A stretch of 64,000 bases of DNA from Cricetomys ansorgei. Lineage: Eukaryota; Chordata; Mammalia; Rodentia; Nesomyidae. This document shows positions 55,390 to 64,000 of the stretch, piece by piece (position 1 is the stretch's first letter; every line of letters begins with the position of its first letter). The notes below the pieces were generated by a model that ran no database searches, had not been told where the DNA came from, and worked only from the letters and a program-made list of their open reading frames with translations. The stretch is from positions 1,905,001 through 1,969,000 of the forward strand of contig JAMJFZ010004066.1 in NCBI GenBank assembly GCA_026225945.1, read 5' to 3'. Made by a program: the position numbers and the translations under genes.

Positions 55390-55545
55390 ATTTGTTTTGT
55401 TTTTTTGGTTTTTCAAGACAGGGTTTCTCTGTTGTAACTTTAGCTGTCCTGGAACTCACTCTGTAGACCAGACTGGCCTCAAACTCATAGAGATCCACCT
55501 GCCTCTGCCTCCCAAGTGCTGGGATTAAAGGCCAATGCCTGGCCA
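55390..55545 (-). repeat. B1 SINE
   Basis: TTTG-rich tail, AAGACAGGGTTTCTCTGTTG, through to GGGATTAAAGGCC; full length. Both flanks contain ATCATTG, a possible short target duplication. Confidence 0.88.
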
Positions 55546-55639
55546 TGATCATTGTTTTAAGTTGAATTTAGAATGTATAGAAAAAGGTAATTTAGATTAT
55601 ATGCAAAAGTATAGTTTTATTTTTTTTTTTAAGATAAAT

Positions 55640-56600
55640 GATTATAACCCTGCCATGCCTGATGACCTGAGTCCAATCTCAGGGTCCACCCAGGAGGCGA
55701 GTACTGATGCTGCAGATTGTCCTCTGTCCTGCACACGATGCTGCGGTATGGGTGTACACATGCTAGAATTGCTAGGTGTGGTGGCGCACACATTTAAACC
55801 CAGCACTCAGGAATTAGAGGCAGGTGGATCTCTGTGAGTCTGAGGCCAGCCTGGTCTACAGAGTGAGTTCTAGGACAGGCAGAGCTGCATAATGAGAAGC
55901 TCTCAAAACACCAGAAAAAAAGAGGAGGAGGAAGCTAGAATTACTGTTCTTCCTTCTTCTTTCCTTTCCTCCTCCCTCCCTCCCTTTCTCCCTCTCTCCC
56001 TCCCTTCTTTTTGTTTGACAGGGTCTCATTCTATAAATCTGGCCTTGAATCTGTGGCAGTCGTGCTACCCAGTATCAAGTGCCGAGAGCCGGATGCCCAG
56101 CTTGTTCTTGGGGTGTGTGTGTGTGTGTGTGTGTTGCATTTTTATTTAATGTGTGTGAGTGTTTTGCCTGCATGTATGTCTGTGCGCCACCAGGCATGCC
56201 TGGTGCCTGACAGCATCAGATCTTCTGGAACTGGAGTTACAGATGACTTTGAGCTGCCATGTGGGTGCTGGGAATCGAACCCAGGTCCTTTGTGAGGGCA
56301 GTCAGTGTTCTCATCTTCTGAGCCATCTCTGTAGTCCCCTTATAAGACTCTTGGCTGAAGTTTGAGTCCATACCCAGGTGTGGAGCAGTCAGCTCCCACC
56401 TTCCCTCTGTGGAGTGAGCATAGCCTAGGAGAGCCATTTTGAGCCCTTAGACTGTGGGTCTGCGTCCTGTCCTTACTGCCTTGGCACTACTGCTTGTTTA
56501 TTTTTTGAGACAAGCCTCGCTTTGTAGCTCTGGCTTAGAACTCACAAAGATCCACCTGCGTCTGTCTGGGATCAAAGGCTTGCACCATCATGCCCAGCAG
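55640..56600. repeat. SINE cluster with (CCCT)n and (GT)n
   Basis: RSINE piece (+) about 55640-55765, B1 (+) 55770-55905, (CTCCCT)n about 55965-56005, B1 fragment (-) about 56010-56110, (GT)n 56113-56134, B2/B3 (-) 56135-56338, B1 (-) about 56495-56600. Confidence 0.7.
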
Positions 56601-59600
56601 CTTGGCTGCATTAAACAAAAACAGGAGAGGTGTGTGGGGAATAATTAGAAACAATTGAGAGTATGGGGATGAATGAGGCACCTGCTCAGGCTGGCTGGTA
56701 CCTAGACAGTTCTCCGTGCGTGTCAGTTGATGCCCCCATCACCTGGTTTCAGAGAATCCAGTATGGCTTTGCCTGAGAGTCACACCACTGCCCTACGTGC
56801 CACTAAGAAGAGACCCCAGTAATTACGATTCGCCATTCATTGGAGACTTCTGACACGCCAAGTTATGAATGGTTCCTCGGACTTAAAGTCCTGAAAATTG
56901 TTTGCATATCACAAATTAGTGCCATCTGTCCTCAGTTTAAATATAACACAGCATGAGTGAAGCGTCTTTTTATTTTTTCTTTCTCTGTACTAGACTTACG
57001 TTGGGTTCGGTCCTGAGAGTTTCGGTATTGGAAATGAACACATTGAATTGCCTTTCAGGTTTAGGTGGTGGGTGGGATGGCACTCCCAACAGGCATGGGA
57101 ACTTCATTTGCTTTTTTTCTTCAGCAATTTAGAAAAATAAACATGAGCATATTTTCATATGAGCCATGTTTTCATATGAACCATGTGGTGTCCATCACCC
57201 TTTTAGGGAACTGGGGTTCCTGGCAGAAAGCCTGCGCTGGAAAACACCTCTGCTATATCCAGACCCTTGCAGCTTTGGAAGAACGATGGTATTTGAAAGC
57301 AGTGTGTCGTAGTTGGTTTTTCCACTGTGAGTTAAACGTGGACCGCAAGCCGCAGTGGGTGAACCAGTCACGGGCAGCCTAGCTCTGTGTGGTAGAGGAC
57401 ATGCTTAATGGTAAATGTAGGTGACGCTCAAAAGGGAAAAAGATATCTGACGGCAGAAGACCTTGAGGGCACCATTTCTCTTAAGAGTCTTGGATGTTGA
57501 GCGCTGTGGATGGGCCCGTATAAAACTAGCTTTTTTAGTCAGGGTCTCACTTTGTAGTTCTGAATGATTGGGATTTACAGATACCTGCCTGTCTGCCTGA
57601 GTGAGTGCTGGGATTAAAGGCGTGTCCTGCCAGGCCTGGCAAAGCTGTCTTTTAAAAAATGATCCATTTCTTAATGTTAATAAGACAGTGATTCGTGGAA
57701 GTTGCATGGGGCTGACCTGTTCACGTCCGCATTGTTTGTGGCTTACTCCACGGACTTCGTGTTGCCAAATTCTACTTTTAAAGACAAGCAGATGACCATA
57801 CAGGGGGCAGAAGTCTTCTGGGTTACTTTGTCTTGAGTATGTTTGGCATATAAAGTATTTGAATTCTAAAAACATTTGTGTTTTTTTTTTTTTTTTTTTG
57901 AGACAGAATCTCACTATGTAGCCCTGGCTGACCTTGAAGTTTTGATCCTCAAGCCTCAGGGTCCTAAGTTCGGAGTTGACAGGAATGTGCCACCAGGCCC
58001 TGCTCATTCTGGAATATTATTTGAGGGTATTGATTATATTTTTAATAAAAGATGACTCCAGCTGATGTGGCAGCTTTCACCTATAGCCCTAGTACTTAAA
58101 GACAGAGGCAGAAGGATCAAGGTTATCCTCAGCTATCCAGCAACTTGAGGCCAAGCTGGGCTGTATGAGACCCTGTACAAAACCAAACCAAACCAAACCA
58201 GTATGTGTTTCATGTCTTAATGCATTCTGAAATAGAAGTACCCCCTCCTCAAATAAAAAACCCAGTAGGGTTTACTGCTGGATTTTATATAGGGCTTACC
58301 TTAAAGGTACCCAAAATAGAGTTTACTTTAGAAAAAGAGTAGAAAGTGGCACCTATTTTGAAGTAAAAGGAAAATTACCCTCCATCGGAGAGCGTTGATG
58401 AGTTGAAGTCCTTTCCCAGTCACCTGTGGAGCAGCACTGCTCAGACTGAAGCCAGTCTCAGACCTCCCAGCAGGCTTTGCAGAAGCAAGGTTGTGCCAGT
58501 GCTGCCCCACGGGTTCAGCTTCAGCAGGGTGGGGCGAGGAGTGAGTGGTTCTTATACTAGCGTGAACTGCACTTCACTCTGGAAGAGAGGGAAAACTCAT
58601 TAATCACCAGTGTATGCCTCTTAGCCTGGAATTTATTTTAGTTAGTGTTTTTAAATAGACAGTACCTGCCAGTAATAGACAAGGATACCAAGGTTGGGCA
58701 TGCAGCTCTGTGCTGGCTTGACACGCACAGCCTGGCTTCAATCCCCAGGATCACGCAAACAGTTGCGGTGAACATTCTCCTCGCCTGAGTGACTTGTGAC
58801 TCCCAGGTCTTTCCCATTTCCTCGTGCCTTGCTGTTTGGTGGGGCTAGTTTGGGCTAGCAAGCCTGGAGAAAGATGTCTTGTTCCCGTTTGGGGCTGAGA
58901 TGTTAAGCAATTCCATTCCCTCATGGAGTACCCTGAAGCTGTGTGTCATGGTGGACTGTCCATCAGCCTGGGTCCCTGAATGATCATCTGGAGCCAAAGT
59001 GCCCCCCCCCCATTCTCCCCTAGCCAGTTGGTGCAGGGGCACAGGTAACACAGTATCAGCCAGGGAATGAGCCTTGTTACATTGATTTATTTCTGTGCTC
59101 TCAGCCCCTCCCAGTTGCTACAGCCTGTTTCTTTTTGACAGCTGTGAAATGCATGATACTTTGTATGAACCCAGTTCAGATGATCTGATAGTTTGTTAAA
59201 GAACAAGAACATCTAATTGAAGTGTAACAATTTTAAACAAACACTAGATAAAGGTTTTCCCCCCAAATGGATATATATGCCAATGGATACTTTATAAAAA
59301 AACAAAAACTACCTACTTGTTAAAAAATAAAGGAGAAATAAGTATTATTTTAATAGGGTTCAAGTCTTCATTCTTGGACATAATTTTTTATTAGAATATA
59401 GTGTAGCCAGGTTATTTCTAAGGGAAGATAAATGTGTAAGCCATGGCCGTGCTCCTTGCAAGCTTGGCCCACAGGATGAATTGAAGGGTGTTGGAAAGAG
59501 CTCGTGTGTTCTGCCAGGACGTCACGGTGCAGAGTTGTAGGGTGCTGGCTAAAATGCCAAGAGGCATTGGAAAGCATTGGGGTTGGAAGGGAGCAGCTGG

Positions 59601-60120
59601 TGGGTCTGAGCTGTCTGGCTGCTCTGGAGGTGGACCTGAATGGGCGGTGGGAGGCCTGGGTGGGTAGACAGGCTACGCACAGGCTGTCTACGTGGGTATG
59701 GGGGGCATGCGATTGGAGCAGGGAGGGGACTGGGAGGAAGGGGCTCACTCTTTCAGTAAATGGGTGGCTGGGAGGGCCCAGCACTGGAACTGAGTGGCCT
59801 GGGTGCCAGTCTCGGCCTGGCTGCCATCTAGCTGTGGGGGCGGTGGGGGCACCGAGTCCTTGCTTCGGCCTGGCTGCCATCTAGCTGTGGGAGTGGTGGG
59901 GGCACCGAGTCCTTGCTCTGGCTGCCGCTGTCGCTCAGAAAGGAACCTAGTGGCAGAGTGCTGGCTAATGAGGGACACATCACCCTCCACAAGTGGGACC
60001 CGTCATGTCCCTTGGCCTCTGCAGGCGCAGGCTGACAGTCTCTCGGGTGTTTCACAGGGACTCCTAATTTGTGCCTAGTTAAAGCTAAATGACTTATAGT
60101 CTCTTCCGAAAGACATGTGT
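56601..60120. other. Smurf1 intron 1: largely unique, few SINEs
   Basis: 56640-57530 unique without coding signal. B1 fragment (-) about 57535-57630, B1/B4 (-) 57880-58020 with a T-run, B1/B4 (+) about 58060-58200 ending (AAACC)n, ID (+) about 58695-58765. 58200-58690 and 58770-59810 unique. Confidence 0.5.
59813..59918. repeat. 53-bp tandem duplication, G-rich
   Basis: CGGCCTGGCTGCCATCTAGC starts at 59813 and again at 59866; the two copies differ at only a few positions (GGGGGCGG versus GGGAGTGG). A partial third copy begins near 59919. Confidence 0.85.
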
Positions 60121-60121
60121 C

Positions 60122-60498
60122 AGGGCTGGAGGGATGGCACAGTGGTTAAGAGCCCTGTTGCTTTTCCCAAGGTCTGGAGTTCCATTCGCAGCCCCCATGT
60201 TGGATAGATAGCTCTCAATCAGCTGTTAATGCCAGTGCCAGGAGATCCAGCTCCCTCTTCTGGTCTCCATAGACACTGCACCCACATGTGCATATCCACA
60301 TAGGCAAATGCATAAATTAAAAGGTTTATTATTCTTAACTATGCATATGTATGTGGGGACATGCACATGAGTGCTGGCGCCTGTAGAGGCCAGAGGTTTA
60401 AGGTCCCCCTGAAGTTGGAGCCACCTCATGTGTGTGCTGGAGTCAAGCTCGGATCCTCTGTGAGAGCAGTACACAACACTGAGCAATCTCTCCAGCCC
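60122..60498. repeat. Tail-to-tail inverted pair of B3 SINEs
   Basis: B3 (+) 60122-60330 (GGGCTGGAGGGATGGCACAG head) immediately followed by B3 (-) 60331-60498 (ends CAATCTCTCCAGCCC). No spacer beyond the A/T tails. Confidence 0.8.
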
Positions 60499-60734
60499 TA
60501 AAATTAAATCTTTGGAAAGACATTTGTTGAATAACTGTGCTAGGCTCTCAGGCTCGTAGCCGACTGGGTGAGACATTGAAGGCTGAGACGGAGAAGAAAA
60601 CACTATTGGCAGCTCTATACTTCGTTACACAGTTGCTCTTTGGCCCTTGAAAAAAACGTTGTCCTTAGAGGAGGTCGAGAGGTGACTGAGCAATTTCTGT
60701 GCAAGTCTCAGAGACACTATAACTCTGGATAGAA

Positions 60735-62200
60735 TGCAGCCATGGGGCTGGGGAGAGGACTGAGTTGGGGAAGAACACTTGCTCTGTAAGCATGAGGATC
60801 CGGGTTTGAGTCCCCAGCACCTGTGCAAAAACATCATCATGAATACCTGTAACCTCAGGAGGATCCTTGGGGCTTGCTGGCTGCCGGCCTCGCATGTGTT
60901 CAGTGCCTCACTGTCTCCAGTACAGAGCTGGACACCCAGTCCTCCTCTGGGGCTAAGTTAAGGCTTTGGAAGTACAGTTGGCCCTAACTGCAAGGCCTCC
61001 TTGTTGCGCTGCTGGTTTACTACCACTTGCTTCTTAAGCCCTTCTTTCAAGTTCTAATTGGATTCCCATGGTGGCTCATTCAGCAGGTGGTAAGCTGGTA
61101 TTTGTGTGGTGATTTTTCTCCCTCCCTTTTTGGCATGGGGTGTGATCCACTTGCACTGAGATCTGCAGAGAAGGCTGGTCCAGCCTAGAGTGTGCAGGCC
61201 AGAATGCTTAGTGTGGGGAGGCAGATCCCCCAGAAGTTCTGTCTGCCTTCCCTTAGTTCTGTGCTGGCTCACTTAAGTTGGAGCTGTGTGGCTTTCACAC
61301 CCAGTGCTCGGCGTCACTCCCAAGACATTCTAGAACAAGAGGCTGTCAAGGGCTAGCTTTAATGCTTCAGGATTGGGTCATCATTCTTTGGGGGTGTGCT
61401 TTCTTTCTCCTGGCCCCTTTTTATGGAAACAAGGTCAGGGTTACTATTTTGTTTAAAAATTATGTGTAATTGTGTCTCTGGGTATGTGCGTTTGAATGCA
61501 GTGCCCATGGATGCCAGAGAGGGCACTGGATCCCCTGCAGCTGGAGTTACAGGCAGTTGTGAGCCACCTGACATGGGTACTGGAAACCCAACAAGGGTCT
61601 TTAGAACAGCAGTACGTGCTCTTGACCACTGAGCCATCTCTCTCTCCAGCCCCTGATTTAGTATTCTAAGTGGAATGTGCCTGTTGGAAGGTGGATGCAG
61701 CCCTGCGTTCTATCCCGAAACCAGGTGTGGCGATGCCTGGCTGTCCTCACCAGGTGGAGTTAGGAGGATCAGAAGCTCTGCATAGGAAGGCCAGCCTGGG
61801 CCACATCCCATCTTTAAAGAAAAAAGGTAGATGTAAGAGAGAGTGCAGCTAACCTGACTTTCATCTGGCCTTGTTGCTCAGTGGTTGGGTGACTTTGGGC
61901 CATGTAATAATAATAAAAGATAAGTCAATTATTAAGGCGTTTATTGTTTTCCATGCAGGAAGTGTGCTAATCAGTTTCCTCCTTTTCATAAACTCAGGAG
62001 GTAGCTTGGATTCCTGTCCCCATTTTGGAGACACGCAGGGCAGCAGAGTCAGTGACCCAGTTCTGACCTCGCCCATGGCCTTGGGCAAATCTGGAGGTTC
62101 ATCTTTCAGCTAGCCAATCCCTTCCTCCTCAGAGTGTTGCAAGGCTTAGTGCTCGGCTCCCAGCAGGGGCTGGCCTTGCCAGCCTTACTTAAGATGTTTT
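60735..62200. other. Smurf1 intron 1: SINEs and unique sequence
   Basis: RSINE/ID-like (+) about 60745-60900, B2/B3 (-) 61460-61653, B4 (+) about 61690-61830. 60905-61455 and 61840-62240 are unique without coding signal. Confidence 0.5.
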
Positions 62201-62246
62201 TTGTAAATGGACTCAAGTTGAAGTGCTTTGTGGAGCCCTTGGCTTC

Positions 62247-62645
62247 TGTGCTGGCTAGTTTTATGTCAACTTGACTCAAGCTAGAGTCATCTGAGAGAAG
62301 GGAACCAAAATTGAGAAAATGCCTCTGTAAGGTGGGTCATAGGCAGGCCAGAAGGCATTTTCTTAATTAGTGATTGACAGGGAAGGGCCCGGCCATAGTG
62401 GGTGGTGCCATCCCTGGGCTGGTGGTCCCAGGTTCTAAAAAAGCAGGCTAAGCAACCCATGAGGAGCAAGCCAGTAAGCAGCACCCCTCTGTGGCCTCTG
62501 CATCAGCTCCTGCCCTGCTTGGGTTCCTGTCCTGACTTGCTTCAGTGGCGAACAGCGATATGGAAGTGTGAGCCAAATAAACCCTTTCCTTCCCTAGTTG
62601 TTTTTTTGGACATGGTGTTTCATTTCAGAGTAGAACCCTAAGACA
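62247..62645 (+). mobile_element. MT-like MaLR solo LTR with perfect 5-bp target duplication
   Basis: Starts TGTGCTGGCTAGTTTTATGT and ends AGTAGAACCCTAAGACA, with AAATAAACCCTTTCCTTCCC near the 3' end. Flanked by GCTTC at 62242-62246 and 62646-62650. About 399 bp, complete solo LTR. Confidence 0.85.
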
Positions 62646-62675
62646 GCTTCTTCCTTTATAAACTAGGGTAGAAAT

Positions 62676-62832
62676 TGTGTCTGATTTATATATATGTGTG
62701 TGTGTGTGTATATATATGTGTGTGTGTGTATGTGTACATGTATATGTATTTGTATGTATACATATAAGTATAAATAATAATGTATATAGCAATATGTATA
62801 TATATATTTAAAAATACATATTTTAAAAAATA
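62676..62832. repeat. (TG)n/(TA)n simple repeat
   Basis: Alternating TATATGTGTG and GTATATATA blocks grading into A/T-rich sequence. Confidence 0.9.
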
Positions 62833-62834
62833 CT

Positions 62835-64000
62835 TATTAGGGTCTTACCTAGCCCAGGTGGACCTTGATTTTGACCTTGAATTGGCCGTGTGGCTGAGGA
62901 TGGCCTTGAACTTCTGCTGTTCTTGCCTCACCTTATAAATGCCGGGATTAGTGTATACCATCTGCCTGATCTCTGTTTCTATGCAGGGTAAGGGACTCAG
63001 GGTTTACCACCTGAGTCAATTCTTCAGCCCTCATCTACACCTTTTTTCCCAAATTAAACTCTTAGCAGTCAGCCATCCAGCTCGGAGCTCCTGCGGCCTG
63101 CTCTGGGAGTGCTCAGTGCAGGACTGTGTGGCCAGGAAGAGTCTGTCCCTTTGTTACAAGATAGCAAGGAGAGAGAATACTTGCACTCTCCACATTGTGC
63201 TGCTTTTACCAGCCTAATATTTTTTTGTTGCCATTTATAACTTGGCTAACCACTCCTATTGATGACTTACTAAAAATAGAGTAACCTTATTAGTTATTGC
63301 TTATGTTTTTTTAAGATGTCATTCAGTGGTAATTTCAGTTCCATTTAAAAATTTTCAAGGCTGAGAATAAAGTTGGGAGATGGAGGCAAGTGGATTAGAA
63401 ATTCAAGGTCATCCTTGGCTACTTAACAGGTTCAAGGCCAGTGTGGGCTACATGAGAGCTTCTGTCAAAAACCAGAATGAAGTTTCAGTGACTGGTCAGA
63501 GATGGAGCATTGCCCGTGGTCCAGCAGCCCTGCCGCAGGCTGGCTGTTTCCTGAGGTCTTGTTAGCGTGTCCTTTCCTTGGGAGAGCTTCTCTTTATTCC
63601 CGTTTAGTCTATGGTGTGGGTAGTGGCTTTGAGACAGAGCAGCCTGCTTAATCAGCCTGTGATCCTGAGAACAAGGGTCCAGGAGAGTGCTGTGAGCTGA
63701 ACACTTGCTGGAGCCTGGAGCCATTTTGAATGGGACCCAGCTGTCCAAGAGCTCCAGAGAAGGGATGTGAAATCATGCTTCTGGAGTTGTTTGCCTTTGT
63801 GTAGTGTGTAGGTAAGGGTGTTAGCGTTCTCAGAACTCTAAAGACTGACAAGGCCTGGCAGCACACACCTGTAATGCCTGCACCTGGAGGGCCAAGGCAG
63901 GAGGAGCTTGAGTTTGATACCAGCCTGGCTACGTAGCAAGACCCTGAACAAAACAACCAACACCAAAAGAACAACAACAACCCAACGAAAATATCCCAAC
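62835..64000. other. End of window: SINE fragments and unique sequence
   Basis: B4-type (-) about 62840-63030; 63031-63370 unique; B4 (+) about 63378-63475; 63480-63845 unique; B1/B4 (+) about 63850-63950 with an (AACAAC)-rich tail that runs to the window end. Confidence 0.5.

Larger units (their letters stand above)
41551..64000 (+). other. Smurf1: Smurf1 intron 1 (5' part, runs off the window)
   Basis: No continuation of the C2 domain was found, so intron 1 exceeds 22 kb; a very long first intron is also what I recall for human SMURF1. Contents are itemised in other entries: C-rich tract, SINE-poor stretch, and SINE/LTR-populated remainder. Confidence 0.8.

Noticed and set aside
57405..58007. 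200-codon minus-strand ORF
   Set aside because: Begins in B1/B4 sequence (translated poly-A gives poly-Lys) and shows no domain or splice signals.
59368..59880. 170-codon minus-strand ORF over the 53-bp duplication
   Set aside because: Low-complexity Pro/Thr/Ser/His translation of GC-skewed intronic DNA; no family resemblance.

Overview
This is eukaryotic nuclear DNA from a muroid rodent. Dense B1, B2/B3, ID and B4-type SINEs, (CA)n runs and ERVL-MaLR LTRs crowd both strands, and the coding exons are short and split by consensus introns. Many B1 copies carry an 'agttacaacagagaaaccctgt' 3' variant. I associate that variant more with cricetids (hamster, vole, deer mouse) than with mouse or rat, but this is an impression, not a test.

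Layout. (1) About 1.58-20.3 kb holds a Kpna7 gene (importin alpha-8, a nuclear import receptor best known from oocytes and early embryos) on the + strand. Nine open coding exons join in frame (1582-1647, 2395-2523, 4595/4598-4680, 5379-5647, 9623-9705, 12612-12875, 15713-15946, 16736-16918, 19306-19452). They encode an importin-beta-binding domain followed by an armadillo array, about 486 residues. The terminal exon is uncertain: either a very short exon near 20294 or read-through of the last donor to 19521. (2) About 20.4-40.5 kb is intergenic and repeat-filled. It contains a long antisense L1 fossil (about 23.0-27.9 kb) broken up by SINEs and by MaLR LTR elements, one of which looks chimeric. 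(3) About 40.8-41.8 kb is a CpG-island promoter holding the first coding exon of Smurf1 (ATG at 41496, donor at 41551), a HECT E3 ubiquitin ligase. (4) From 41551 to the end of the window is Smurf1 intron 1. It starts with a C+T-biased tract of about 1.3 kb, then a SINE-poor stretch, then ordinary repeats. The KPNA7-SMURF1 head-to-tail order on one strand matches what I know of human 7q22.

The two genes are neighbours, not a functional unit: one carries NLS cargo into the nucleus, the other ubiquitinates BMP/TGF-beta and RhoA pathway proteins. I found no RNA gene, CRISPR array or intact mobile-element protein. The most unusual structures are three tandem arrays built from the head of an ID/tRNA-like SINE (2658-3066, 5014-5280, 29403-29645). 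Others are a predicted G-quadruplex just upstream of the Smurf1 start codon, a possibly chimeric MaLR element with flanking 5-bp repeats, a purine-rich AP-1-site-containing repeat at 53.0-53.8 kb, and the apparent loss of the usual Kpna7 acidic C-terminus.
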